In this document: one piece after another, positions 22,491 through 33,078 of the stretch | Layout of the letters: the number at the start of each line of letters is the position of its first letter | How positions within the stretch are numbered: position 1 is the first letter of the stretch | Assembly: GCA_019096065.1 (NCBI GenBank) | Contig: JAGUCH010000008.1 | Span: forward strand, 5,895,001 to 5,959,000 | Reading direction: 5' to 3' | Length of the DNA stretch: 64,000 nt | From: Paracyclopina nana | Taxonomy: Eukaryota; Arthropoda; Copepoda; Cyclopoida; Cyclopettidae | Translations under genes and position numbers: made by a program | The notes under the pieces: model-generated | Database searches by the model: none | The model's input: the letters and a program-made list of their open reading frames with translations, nothing else | Told to the model about the DNA's origin: nothing

Positions 22491-23638
22491 TCTCACTGGT
22501 TGGTTGCACATTCATAATGCATACACTGCTCTTCTTCTTCTTACACGTTTTCCAGTGTGTAAAGTCTCGAATGTCATGTCAGTCAGCTCTTGAGGAAAAC
22601 ATGGAGAAAAAACGGTTAATTAAGGTACAAATTATGTCATCAGCTCAGTATTATTATGCTATTCTTTAAGTTTGTCCCTGAGGCAAAAAAAGGTTTAAAA
22701 AGATTTGATTAGCACAAAAGTCTCCTTTTGAAAAGAAGTTAGTTTTGCGCCTTTTCGTCTAATTGACTTTCCTTCTCTGTTTGCAGGTTGATGAAATTTT
22801 GGCCTTTATTGATGATGGCAGATGAGCGAACTGTCCTTTTTTCTGCGAAATCGAAGACACTCTGTTGACTCTGCCGCCTTGCAATTATCTCGGATTCCGC
22901 TAGAATAAACGTCTAAAAAATACAAACCTTTTTGTTCACTGTCTGGATTGATTGTCTGGTAAAGTTTCCAGAAAATTATTCGACTGTGCTTTACATAGCT
23001 TTAGCTCCGTCAAATTTTGGCTTTGACATCTTCGTTCGCATAAGCTTTTTATCAAAAGTACCTTTTAGCTCAATGTTTGTGCTTGGGATTGTGATGAATT
23101 TTGCTGGCAAATTAGCTAGGTATCGATTTTTGAAGCGGAGAGTGTCAATACTTTTTTCATCAAGAAAGCTTTGGAATACCAATTTTCTGCCTCTCGTATT
23201 CAAGTTTCCTAAATGGGAAAATCATCCGGACACTCGGTATGCCGATGGTTCTCATCTTTCTCACAATGAAGAAGATGCGTTTTTCTTACATGGCTATCAT
23301 GCGCTTAGTAGACAACAGGAAGGAGCTCTTAGCCTAGCGGATACAGTATCGTATGTACTACATCTTTACACAATACGTAATACAGCTGTATCCAAGATAC
23401 AGCTGCTGTGGCAAAAAGTGGAATTTCTGCAATCAAGCTCGAGATGATGAATGAAAGTTAGAGCCGCGTTAATTGTGACACGACCAGAGAGGATCTTGAG
23501 GCCGTTCCATAGCAGCAGCAGCACAGTGGCCTTTAGAGGCCGCATACTACTTCTTGCGCGCGCTATTTTTGGCCTCGAGCTCTCAGATAATTCCAGTCGC
23601 TTTGTTGAGGCCGCGTGAGTGAGGCTGAGGCCAACAAC
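22491..23638. other. 3' UTR of the short FET gene and promoter of the amine receptor
   Basis: Contains an AATAAA at 22904-22909. A 171-codon open frame at 22932-23447 lacks an ATG start and any domain, so I do not call it. The 23460-23640 part is GC-richer, with GAGGCCG words, and probably holds the receptor's promoter and 5' UTR. Confidence 0.45.
22904..22909 (+). terminator. poly(A) signal AATAAA
   Basis: Canonical hexamer about 410 bp after the stop of the short FET-like gene. A CAG acceptor at about 22786, preceded by a pyrimidine tract, suggests the 3' UTR may be spliced. Confidence 0.5.
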
Positions 23639-26051
23639 ATGAATAACTCCATTGAAGTGCTAGGAGATTTCCCCAGCCCAGAAAAATGGTTCATTTTGGC
23701 ACTTCTCTGCTTTGTCACATCTTTGGCCATTGGCGGGAATATCTTTATCCTCGTTTGTATCATTGGCAACTCCAGCTTACAACGACCAGGATATTTATTC
23801 ATTGCCTCTTTGGCAATGACTGATTTATTGTTGGCATCCTCGGTTATGGTACCCAGACTCTTGGATGAGATCCTGCATGGATGGCATTTTGGATATTTTC
23901 TGTGCCAGGTAATACTTTTAGGCAAGAATTCGAAAAAAAAAAATTACGGATAAATCCGCATATACTTTATGAAAATGCTCAGAAAAAAGGTTTCTTGAAA
24001 ATACTGTACGTACAAAAAGTGCTTCTGAAAATACGAAAAATACCTTTTTATATGGACAAAATAGTAAAATGATTAGAAATACTAATTGCGCATTTTAATT
24101 TCATTTGATCATGGAATACATACTATATGGCACATGTAATTGTTCACTTGGATACAGATGAGTATTTGCTTGTATCCGACAAATGCAGTACATTGGCTTT
24201 GTTCCCTCATCTGGTTCATTATGTGCTATTAGCTTACATGCGTAAAAACTAGCCTAATGAAATTAACAGGCAAAAGTTAAGCATACTAGCTTATTGGCCT
24301 TTGGGAATCCAATGTAAGGTTAATTTTAAAGACATGCAGTGTATTTTTCCTCTCGAATACATCTCCTTATTTATGGTAATCTTTTGAAAGTGTCCTTTCC
24401 TACTAGCTGGTACTTTCCTGATATTTGTAGCACTATTTCTACACTTTTAAAAGTGGAATTTGAGACAGATAGAATGAGAGAGTTCCAATCCAATTAAAAT
24501 GCTATGTATTCTAGAGCTCGATTTTCAATCAAAATGTTCAAAATATTATTGCAGCATTTTTCCCCTGAGACATGATTACTTTCTTGACATGATTGGCCTA
24601 TAGGTTACAAGTACATTTAAATAAAAAAGTTCAATTACATCAGGTACCAGATCTCTCAAAAAGACAGATTTTTAGAGGGGCTGCAAACAAATGTAAACTC
24701 GGTTTACGTATTTTACTATTCTAGAAGAAAATACATTCAAGTGCTTTCACGTGAGTGCACGGCTATTCTTTGGTATTTTTCCTGCACAAAGTGCTCAAAT
24801 TCCTTCAGATTGACAATCACAAATCAGCTGACTATTTCTATACCATATTTAGGTATACCATGCTATGGATGTAACCCTGTGCACCTCCTCAATACTTCAC
24901 CTATGCTGTATCTCAGTTGACCGATACATGGCAGTTGTTGACCGGCCTCTTCTCTATGATGAAAGGGTCACTCATGGCCGAGTGGTGGCCTCCATTATTG
25001 GCTGCTGGTCATTGGCAGGTCTCACTGGATTCCTGCCTGTCTTCACTGGCATCTACTCCAGCCCTGAGCATCTGGAGAATTCCATGAAAAACTCAGCCCT
25101 CACCTGTGACCTGGTTGTCAACAAGTACTTTTCAGTCATAGCTGGGGTCATTTCGTTTTGGCTGCCAGGTGATAATTTTTCAGCTCAAAAATGAAATGAG
25201 ATTAAATGCTAATTGTTTATGCAGGATCAGTAATGACGTATGTGTATGTCCATGTGTACCAAGAGGCTCGAAGGCTGTCAAAGCTTTCCCATATGGAGCC
25301 TTCGCATGACCAAACACGAGCATCCATTTCGAGCTACCATGCAAAGCATCATCATCTACATAAGCATCACCATGCCAAACACCAAAGAGAGTCCAGGTAC
25401 TGATGACAAACATTGCACTCTGTATTTTACAATTTCAGGCAAAACTGAATATGGAATGTCATTGAAAACTCAGGATTGAAAACCAATTTAACAAAGTTTC
25501 ATAATTTACTCAGTTCTGAGTGGATACGAACCACGGACCACTCGCACGAGAACCTAGAGCTGCATATTTGCGCCACAAAATGATTTTCAGCCTTATCTAA
25601 TTTACTCTCTCCGCTCAAATAATCCAAGGCAGCCGAGGGAAGGATAGGACTTGGACACCTATCTAGTATTGATGAAATTTCTTGATCTTTGAATTGCAGT
25701 CATGCGGCGAGAAAGTGTTTACATATATTTGATTGACATATCTCCAGCCTTTACAGCAATAAACTCGCATACTAATCTTTTTTCAGGACTGCAGTGACAT
25801 TGGGAATTGTAATGGGCGTGTTTGTAATCTGCTGGCTTCCTTTCTTCATTTGGATGCCTGTTTATAGTCTTTTCGAGCTGCCCACACCTCGACTATTGTA
25901 CGATTTTGTCCTTTGGGTGGGATACGGAAACTCTGCTGTCAATCCTTTTATTTATGGATTCTTCTGCAAGGAATTCAGACAAGTCATGAAAGCGCACCGT
26001 GTTAAGCTGTATGCATTGATTTCCTGCTGCAAATTCACAACTACTAACTGA
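23639..26051 (+). CDS. octopamine-beta-like biogenic amine GPCR
   Basis: Four coding exons, 23639-23908, 24853-25168, 25225-25396 and 25787-26051, with GT-AG borders and matching phases, give 340 aa. Class-A aminergic landmarks: TM1 GN, C89 (3.25), D96 (3.32, the amine counter-ion), SVDRY with R114 (3.50), an ECL2 Cys, FWLP with P195 (5.50), CWLPFF (6.47-6.52), W7.40/Y7.43 and NPFIY. The TM3 stretch SSILHLCCISVDRY and the ECL2/TM5 segment resemble arthropod octopamine-beta receptors, which couple to Gs and raise cAMP. TM5 positions 5.42 and 5.43 are A187 and G188, with S191 at 5.46, where catecholamine and octopamine receptors usually have serines. The third intracellular loop is short and His-rich, and the C-tail has a CC palmitoylation candidate. 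The ATG gives a short extracellular N-terminus with one NXS site. Confidence 0.88.
25505..25685 (-). repeat. possible tRNA-derived SINE in a receptor intron
   Basis: On the minus strand GGTTCGTATCC resembles a pol III B box (GGTTCGANTCC), preceded at about 50 bp by TGGCGCAAA, a weak A-box-like word. The adjoining 25615-25680 part shares ordered words with 14262-14335. No full cloverleaf could be drawn, so a tRNA gene is not claimed. Confidence 0.3.
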
Positions 26052-26580
26052 TGTAGCACAAAGAAACTTGATGTAAGACTGATATTAATTGGATGGATGA
26101 TCTGGGCAAAAAAAATTGGGCAAATCCAATTTGGAAAATGGTATTAATAGATATTTGGCCATTGGCTAACAATGAGCAAAAATTGACCATAGTACAAACT
26201 AAACAGACTTTCACTATTTTAGGTTACTTCGTATTACTGTGTTAATGAGAAGAAGGTTGCTTTTGTATCAATCTATTATATTTGACTTTCAAACTGAGCC
26301 AATTGATTTATTCATTTCTACCATCAACTTTCAGTATGTTTACAATTTTACAAGAGGTCTGAAAATTACATGAATGTGCTACAAACATTTACAGAAAAAT
26401 AAAATGAAACTTTCTCCTTGGTGTCAATCACTAAAAGAGTAGAATTCGAGTCTAGAATGGATTCTAAAGGGGAAATCGAGTCTTATCACCTGCCCCTTTC
26501 TGTTATAAATGTAGCTTCAGTGATGCAATGTCATACTGAAAAAAATTGTATTTTGTAGCACAACAAAAATAGTGATAAAA
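26052..26580. other. spacer before the EcKL/P450 cluster
   Basis: AT-rich. A TATAAAT at 26504-26510 lies about 29 bp before a TCATAC that could be an initiator for the downstream EcKL gene. Nothing else is recognised. Confidence 0.4.
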
Positions 26581-27830
26581 ATGGAATCGTCAGCTGCAGT
26601 CGTGCCATTTTCTCCTGCAGATGTAACCAAAAAATGGCTTGAAAATGAGCTAAAGAGTTGCGCTGGGGTGAATACAGTGCACATTCATCAAATACAGCCA
26701 CTCAACCAAAATGCAGGTTTTTTGAGTGCCATTTTCAGTGCTGAAGCTGCAATCAATGGAGAGCGCAAAAAACTCTTCATAAAAATGAGTTTATCAGGCG
26801 AAAATGAATTAAAGCAATTTGTGGACGATTTTGATGCTGACATCACTGAAATTAAGGCTTACACCAAATATTTACCAATGCTGGTCGAGTTTGAAAAAAA
26901 TGCTGTAAAATCGAAGCCAAAGCGAGAGCTCGAAAAAAGCTTGCCGAAATTCTACACTGGAGCTCACAAAATTGTATTTATTTTGAATTTAATTGATAGG
27001 GCTAAAATACTAATAGATTCATTTATATTACTTAGGAGAATAATCAAAGAGGATATTTTCTTATAATGCAAGATTTGACTGAAAACAATGAAATGATGCA
27101 AAACTGTCTAACCATGAATCAAATGAAGATTGCATTGCGAAAAATTGCAAGACTTCATGCAGTCGGTTTTGCGCTGCTTAAAAATGCACAGGAGCAAGAA
27201 ATTTTGGCTGATGTCTATTTGAGGCCTAAAGTGCCACAATATGTTGAAAGGGCTCAACTGGTTAAATTACTGGATTCTTGCTTTGCATCTGCTCAGCAAT
27301 TGTTTGCCAGCTCAGCAACAACTCAGCATCTGGCCAAACCTGTTGAATTTCTCAGCCAAAATTACACCAAATTTTGGCTGGAAATTTTTACTTTTGAACA
27401 AAATCAAAAATGTTTTACACATGGTGACTTTTGGCTGACCAATATCATGTTTGGGAAAACTGGAGAGAATGACTGCGTTCTATTTGATTGGCAGTATTTC
27501 AGCATTGATCATCCCTGCGTGGATTTTGCGGTTATGGTTTTCACAGGATTGGATCTAGGTGATCAAGAGCAAGAGCTAGCCGAGCTATTTAAGGCTTACT
27601 ACCAGAAATTGGAAAGCTCCTGTAAAGAGGTTGGCCTTAATGGACCCCCATTTACCTTGAAAGAGTTTATGGATGAAACAATGACCAAGGGACTCATGGC
27701 CACACTTTTCTTTGCCATGTTTGGGTTTAAAGAGCTCTACAGTGAAAGTCCTTTCAAGGAGAGAATGATCAACATGATTGAAACTGGCATGAAAAGATGC
27801 CCACAATTCTTCTTTTCAAGCAAAGATTGA
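26581..27830 (+). CDS. ecdysteroid-kinase-like (EcKL) protein 1
   Basis: Two exons, 26581-26973 and 27036-27830, with a 62-bp intron. Splicing restores the segment ENNQRGYFLIMQDL, which lines up with SRGFYLIIEDI in the neighbour at 30960. The product is about 395 aa. EcKLs have a protein-kinase/aminoglycoside-phosphotransferase fold and phosphorylate ecdysteroid conjugates or foreign small molecules. Key residues are present: the ATP-lysine strand LFIKMSL, the Brenner-type catalytic loop HGDFWLTN (H260, D262), and the metal-binding DWQ. The ATG at 26581 follows a GTG-opened frame and matches the start region of the paralogues (PADVTKKWL). It is the most diverged of the three EcKLs here. It is convergent with the minus-strand EcKL, with 137 bp between stops. 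The substrate is not predictable. Confidence 0.88.
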
Positions 27831-27849
27831 GTGGAGAAAATTGATGGCT

Positions 27850-27855
27850 AATAAA
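27850..27855 (+). terminator. poly(A) signal of EcKL 1
   Basis: AATAAA 20 bp after the stop codon, between the two convergent EcKL genes. Confidence 0.6.
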
Positions 27856-27960
27856 AAATACAAATCCTGTATAAGAAAGAAAGCTCGACATGATTAAAAA
27901 CATTTTCCAAATACTATTTCTAGCAGAATGTTAGATAAACAAAGATATATTGAATTAGCT

Positions 27961-27966
27961 TTTATT
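27961..27966 (-). terminator. poly(A) signal of EcKL 2, almost abutting the stop
   Basis: On the minus strand AATAAA begins 1 nt after the TGA stop (27970-27968). The 3' UTR would be only about 20-30 nt. Confidence 0.55.
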
Positions 27967-27967
27967 T

Positions 27968-29110
27968 TCACTTGGTGAAGTATTTTGGACAATTCTCACA
28001 TACTTTCTCAATGAGCCACAAGAGCCTATCCCGTAAAGCTATATTGGCACGAGTTGTCTCATATCCAAAAATCAAAGTTTCAAAAGTTATAAGTAGCCCT
28101 GTGGAGTGAATGAACTCTTTCATGCCATCAATTGTGATTGGAGGCTCAAGGCCAAAGGAAGCACAAGTTTCAGAAAACTTTACATAGTAGCTATGAATCC
28201 ATTCTTCCATATGTTTTTGCCTTATTTCTGGCTCAGTGCTGGAAAAAATGAGCATGCTTAAATCAGTCATTGGATGTGAGGCAGACAAAAATTGCCAATC
28301 TACAATGCGACAATCCTCATTACTGAACATGACATTATTGCTCCAAAGGTCTCCATGAATCAGAAATCTTGTTTCTTCCAGATTGAAAATATCTTTGAAT
28401 GCTTCCTTTTGCTTCTCCCAGAAAATTTTTACTGGTTCCAACAGATGTGGCTTGAAGACTTTGATGTCTTCTAATAAGAAAGGAAAAGAATCATCGGACA
28501 TCTTGTAAATGTTTGGATCGGAGCAAAACTTTTCATATTTTGACCTTAACTTGGTTTCAGCAAAGTTGATCATCTTGATTTGTCCATAGGCAAAGCTGAC
28601 AGCATGCAATTGGGCCATTTTACGCAAAACCATTGTGATGTGCTCATTCGAGAGTCCCTCAGATGTATCCCTCATAGTGAATTTGGGCGCCAGATCTTCA
28701 ATTATCAAGAAAAATCCCCGTGACTCTTCCCTTAAGTTGTAATCTCCAGCATAGAATTTGGGGGCAATATCAGCAATTTCAGTCGTGCCAAGTGTATCCT
28801 GCTCAAACGTAGCCAACAATGGCATAAAATGTCTGTAGCCTTCTACTTCAACCTCATCAATGGAGTAGTCATTCATGAATTGTCTAAATGGATCATCTGC
28901 TGGCAAAATGACTTTGATGAAAAGACTTGTGGATTCTCCAGTTTTCTCATTGCTCACTTGAGCAGTAAAGACCCCACTTAAGAAGCCATCTTTTTTAGTG
29001 ATAGGTGTTAAATGGTTAACTTTAACTTCAGGCCATTTCAATGCTTCAGACAAGACGATTTTGAGCCAAGTTTCAGACACATCATTAGGGCTTTGTGGAA
29101 TCAACACCAT
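27968..29110 (-). CDS. ecdysteroid-kinase-like (EcKL) protein 2
   Basis: A single 380-aa frame. I use the ATG at 29110 because it gives the same length and N-terminus (VLIPQSPNDVSETWLK) as EcKL 3; the longer frame upstream starts with GTG. It carries FIKVILPADDPFRQFM around the ATP-lysine, catalytic HGDLWSNN (H252), and DWQ, then the usual helical C-terminus ending FTK. It is very close to the plus-strand EcKL 3, including an identical FMNDYSIDEVEVEGYR stretch and the same catalytic position, so the pair is a recent duplication. The P450 stop codon is only 172 bp upstream on the same strand, so the promoter must be compact. Confidence 0.93.
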   Translation of the reverse strand: MVLIPQSPNDVSETWLKIVLSEALKWPEVKVNHLTPITKKDGFLSGVFTAQVSNEKTGESTSLFIKVILPADDPFRQFMNDYSIDEVEVEGYRHFMPLLATFEQDTLGTTEIADIAPKFYAGDYNLREESRGFFLIIEDLAPKFTMRDTSEGLSNEHITMVLRKMAQLHAVSFAYGQIKMINFAETKLRSKYEKFCSDPNIYKMSDDSFPFLLEDIKVFKPHLLEPVKIFWEKQKEAFKDIFNLEETRFLIHGDLWSNNVMFSNEDCRIVDWQFLSASHPMTDLSMLIFSSTEPEIRQKHMEEWIHSYYVKFSETCASFGLEPPITIDGMKEFIHSTGLLITFETLIFGYETTRANIALRDRLLWLIEKVCENCPKYFTK

Positions 29111-29282
29111 TTGGAACTCCTTTTTTCCTGATGTCAGCTGATTCAGGTAGCAAATAATTTGTCTTTGTGCGTACACATTGACCCATGTTTATCGCAACAC
29201 TACATATGTTTGCAATGGAATATGGGAAATATGTGCAATAAGCATAAAACCAGCTCTGCACAACTTGGTATATTGAATGAAA

Positions 29283-30778
29283 TTATATTTCACTTCTTTT
29301 AGAGATATGCACATAGTAAGGGTCTGGAATTCTGGTAATGCCGGCTGTGTATTTTTGAGGGTTCGGTTTTAGACCTTCAGCAACCTTAAAGTTTAATCTT
29401 TGTAACGTTCTTACAAAAAATATGAAGAGCTCATTTTTGGCAAGTGATTCACCCATGCAAATCCGCTTGCCTATACCAAATGGTACAAACTCCTCATATT
29501 TTTTGAGCTTTCCATCTTCCAAAAACCTCTCAACAATGAATTCCTCAGGGTTGGGAAAAATTATGGGGTCATTCAAAAACTTGGTCAAATTGGAGATGAA
29601 AATTGTGCCTTTTTTGAACTTGTACTGCATAACTTGAACATCTTGAATGAGCATATGAGGCAATGAACCTGGTGCAACCTTTGAAAACCTCTGAATTTCC
29701 ATCAATGTTGCCATAACATAAACCAACTTGGGCATGTCATCTATAGTGGGCAATCTTGAGCCACCCAAAATTTCATCAATTTCCTTCTGGCACTTTTGCT
29801 GCACTTTTGGGTACAAAGCCATCAACATAACTGCCCATAACAAAGTGGTGCTTGTTGTCTCAGCTCCAGCTTGGAAAAAATCCAAGCATATCACAATCAG
29901 TTGCTCAATGTCAAAATTATGCGAGGGTTTTGGATTGCTTTGAATTTCTTTCAAGTAGACATCTATAAAGTCCCTCGGGTTGTCCAAGTCTATAGAATGC
30001 ATATGCTCATGAATGAGCTGTCTCATCATTTGCTTCAGCTCAAAAAGGCTTTTATCAATTGCATTGTAGGGCAGAATTTTCCCCAAGAGGGGAAAGAAAG
30101 CTAACCGATTGAGTCCATGCTTGAACTGCATGTTCAGCAGGCCCATTAATTTTTTAGTCCTTGGCTCTTGAGGATCAAATCTTTTGGAGGCCACAATTTG
30201 CCACAGAACATTAATTATGGGTGTGTTGAATGTGCTGTCCATGCTTGTCAACCCGTCAAGTTGATCAATAAGCACGTCAACTTCCTCAATCATGATTGAA
30301 TCCAGAGATTTCCTGCCGAATCCCAAATCTCTGAGCTGCTTCAAAGCAAATCTCCTTTGCTCTGTCCACACAGTGCCATCCGTATTAATAATGCCCAAAT
30401 TCCTTCCCTGGTTGCCTCTCACATTTTGGTGCCACCAAGTCTTCAGCCTTCCTTAAGTTAATTTTCTGAACAAAATTCACGCTTTCTCACAATCCCAAAT
30501 CTACCTGAAAATTCATCTCTGAGGAACAAATCTTTGGCCAGTTGGAAATCATTAATTATGACAAAAACTGTGGAAGAGCCCACAAAAAATGACATCATAG
30601 GGCCATATTTGTAGTACTTTTGTTCAGCCAAAATTCCAGCTTTGCCTCCATTTATAAGAGTGTCAACAGTACCCACAATAGGAAGAGATAAGGGGCCTGG
30701 CGGGTACCTCCTGATTTTGGCATGATGCAAGTAGAACAAAACTCCCACAGTACAAGTGAAAAGTAGCCAAAATATCAT
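29283..30778 (-). CDS. cytochrome P450, CYP2 clan
   Basis: Two exons, 30778-30491 and 30440-29283, separated by a 50-bp intron (donor ATT|GTGAGA, acceptor GCTGAAG), give about 481 aa. An N-terminal signal anchor (WLLFTCTVGVLFYL) is followed by the proline hinge RRYPPGP, so the protein is a microsomal ER monooxygenase. Motifs: helix-C WTEQRRFAL, I-helix AGAETTST (oxygen activation), K-helix EIQR (ExxR), the VERF meander motif and heme loop FGIGKRICMG with the ligand Cys at about residue 424. WxEQRRF and the hinge fit clan 2, the clan that contains CYP18-type steroid enzymes and many arthropod detoxification enzymes. The family cannot be named from sequence alone. It is divergently transcribed from EcKL 3, with 181 bp between ATGs, and lies directly upstream of EcKL 2. 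Confidence 0.93.
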
Positions 30779-30902
30779 TGCAAATCAACAGCTGACTCAA
30801 AGCTACGAGGTGTAAACTAGCTCTGTGCTACCTGTGCAATCTTTGCATGGCATCCCACCAATCAAAATTCCCTGATAAGTATCACAGATACTGTGTTCTA
30901 TT

Positions 30903-30934
30903 TATAAAAGCGAGGCAAAAGAGTCAGTCAGGAC
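30903..30934 (+). promoter_or_regulatory. core promoter of EcKL 3 (TATA box plus initiator)
   Basis: TATAAAA at 30903-30909 is followed by TCAGTCAGGAC (30924-30934), which contains arthropod-type TCAGT initiator words. It lies 50 bp upstream of the EcKL 3 ATG, in the 181-bp gap shared with the P450. Confidence 0.6.
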
Positions 30935-30959
30935 TTGTGTACATTATTTAGCATTTGGA

Positions 30960-32102
30960 ATGGCAAGTATCCCATTAAGCCCAAAAGATGTGACGGAAAC
31001 ATGGCTCAAAAATGTCATGTCAGATGTCTTGAAATGGCATAACATCAAAGTGGTACATTTGATGCCAGTCACTGAAAAAGATGGCTACATGAGCGGAGTT
31101 TTCAAAGCAGCTGTGAAAAATGAAGAAACTGGAGAAACAATCAATCTTTTCATCAAAGTCATTTTGCCAGCAGATGATCCATTTAGACAGTTCATGAATG
31201 ATTACTCCATAGACGAGGTTGAAGTTGAAGGATATAGGCAACACTTGCCCATGTTGGCAAAGTTTGAGCAAGAAAAGATTGGTACTTCTGAATTGACTGA
31301 GATATATCCTAAGTTCTATGCTGGAGATTATGACTTGACCGTCGGATCACGTGGGTTTTACCTGATAATTGAAGACATTTGTCCAAAATTCAAAATGAGC
31401 TCTGCAGCCAATGGTTTCACTGATGAGGACATCACCATGGTTTTGGCCAAAATAGCCCAATTGCATGCTGTCAGCTACTCCTATGGACAGATCCAAAATG
31501 TCAACTATGCTAAAACAAAATTGCGATCCAAGTACGAGAAGTTCTATCATGATCCAAATATGTTCAAGATGGCAATGGATTCATTTCCTATATTGTTTGA
31601 GGATATTAAAGCATTCAAGCCTCATCTCTTGAGTGCTGTGAATACTTTTGGGAAAAAGCAAAAAGAAGTGTTCAAAGATGTGTTTATTTTGGAAGAATCC
31701 AGATTTTTGGTTCATGGAGACTTGTGGAAGAATAATGTCATGTTTAGTGATGATGATTGTCGCATTGTTGATTGGCAATTTGTGTCTGCCTCTCATCCCA
31801 TGACTGATATCTGCATGTTGGTGTTTACCAGCACTGACCCAGATCTAAGTGAAAGGCATATGGACAAGTGGATTGATGAGTACTACAAAAAGCTGTCAAA
31901 CACCTGCGCAGCCTTTGGTCTTGATCCACCAATGACAATTGAAGATTTGAAAAAACTCATTTTCACAACTGGGCTGGTAATGATCATTGAAATGTTGATT
32001 TTGTGGTACCAAGCCACCCAAGATAATGCTATTATGAGGGATAGGTTTTTGTGGATGATTGAGAAAGCTTATAAGAATTGTCCCCAATACTTTACTGAAT
32101 AA
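30960..32102 (+). CDS. ecdysteroid-kinase-like (EcKL) protein 3
   Basis: An intact 380-codon gene without introns. The N-terminus (SPKDVTETWLKNVM) matches EcKL 2. The ATP-site segment is FIKVILPADDPFRQFM, the catalytic loop HGDLWKNN (H252) and the metal site DWQ. The C-terminus ends CPQYFTE. As for the other EcKLs, it should transfer phosphate from ATP to a hydroxyl on an ecdysteroid or a P450-hydroxylated compound. The adjoining P450 suggests a shared detoxification or steroid-inactivation role (inference). Expression is probably controlled from the short bidirectional promoter to the left. Two overlapping AATAAA signals follow at 32139-32150, and the scramblase gene converges from the right. 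Confidence 0.94.
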   Translation: MASIPLSPKDVTETWLKNVMSDVLKWHNIKVVHLMPVTEKDGYMSGVFKAAVKNEETGETINLFIKVILPADDPFRQFMNDYSIDEVEVEGYRQHLPMLAKFEQEKIGTSELTEIYPKFYAGDYDLTVGSRGFYLIIEDICPKFKMSSAANGFTDEDITMVLAKIAQLHAVSYSYGQIQNVNYAKTKLRSKYEKFYHDPNMFKMAMDSFPILFEDIKAFKPHLLSAVNTFGKKQKEVFKDVFILEESRFLVHGDLWKNNVMFSDDDCRIVDWQFVSASHPMTDICMLVFTSTDPDLSERHMDKWIDEYYKKLSNTCAAFGLDPPMTIEDLKKLIFTTGLVMIIEMLILWYQATQDNAIMRDRFLWMIEKAYKNCPQYFTE

Positions 32103-32138
32103 AGACCTTTGACTACATGCATGTGTCAATTTTCCCTG

Positions 32139-32183
32139 AATAAAAATAAATTCATTCATGCTCTAAGGTAATAGTACTTTATT
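32139..32183. terminator. back-to-back poly(A) signals of convergent EcKL 3 and scramblase
   Basis: AATAAA twice on the plus strand (32139-32150) serves EcKL 3, and TTTATT at 32178-32183 is AATAAA on the minus strand for the scramblase. The two 3' ends meet within about 40 bp. Confidence 0.6.
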
Positions 32184-32267
32184 TTCAGAGATTGAACTTT
32201 GAAAGTAACAGTGCGTAATATCAAGCAGTTTGAGTAAAGCTAAAATGTGAGCAAACAATTTTTCTAC

Positions 32268-33078
32268 CTAGCTATTGTTTTCAAAATACATAAGGTCAAT
32301 GAGGAAAGCAGTGGCCAAGATAAGTGACTTTTCTTCAGCACTCATATTTAGGTAGAAGTCTATCACAATCGAGAGGCTGTCAAGAATTTCCTCACCGCAA
32401 CATCCACTCCACAATTTGGTAATGGTGGCCACTTTTTCACCATTTTCAATGGAGATGACATCAAACGGAACATTTTCGCCCCAAGTGCCATAGTGAAATA
32501 GAGGTCCTCTCACCTTCAAAACTGCAGATCCGAGGCTGTCAAAAATGTGATATACAGGATAGCACCACGTGGCTCTTTCTCTAATGACACCTTAAAGGAA
32601 TCAATACCATTAACACTAGAAAATTTTTTTTTTTCAAACTTGGTTCACCTGCGGATTCGTTGTTGATTGAGACTGACAATTCTTGGGTACAATGAGGATA
32701 ACAAATGCCACAACAAATGCCGGCACAATTCAAAGGCCTGGTGAAATTAATGACAGTTTTGCCCGTTTGATCGCGAATGTTGATGTCGAGATTCCGGATG
32801 TTTCCACAGCAAAAACGATCCACGCAAGCGGACTTTTCCTTGGCTGTGTACAACACCTCGCCATCTGGGCCATGAATGTTGAACTTTTTCTCCACTTCGC
32901 AACAAGAACAGGTGAGCAGAGACAAGACGTCACTCGCTCGAATTCTCTGCTTTATGCTGATTTTGTTGGCTGACAAAAGCGGCCCGAGTCCAATAGTGAC
33001 TGGTTGGCTTGAAGGCTGAGTATCACTGTAATTAGAAGGTTGATCTTGAACAATCACCGAAGACATTGGGATCTCCAT
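32268..33078 (-). CDS. phospholipid scramblase family protein
   Basis: Two exons, 33078-32649 and 32590-32268, with a 58-bp intron, give 250 aa. Family hallmarks run through the length: a Cys-rich block after SLLTCSCC (palmitoylation candidates), DRFCCGNIRNLDINI, a second Cys-rich block CAGICCGICYPHC, the central TWCYPVYHIFD, and the C-terminal acidic calcium-binding region followed by a hydrophobic helix LILATAFLIDLMYFE. Scramblases move phospholipids or act as palmitoylated membrane adaptors; TM topology is type II. I start at the ATG at 33078 because the longer open frame begins with TTG; 33066 is another in-frame ATG. The N-terminal proline-rich region of vertebrate PLSCR1 is absent. It shares a 0.94-kb divergent upstream region with Sec16. 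Confidence 0.92.

Noticed and set aside
22932..23447. 171-codon plus-strand ORF
   Set aside because: It opens with a non-ATG codon after a poly(A) signal, overlaps an antisense frame, and has no domain or splice partners.
25505..25600. A tRNA gene on the minus strand
   Set aside because: Only a B-box-like word fits; stems of a cloverleaf cannot be formed.
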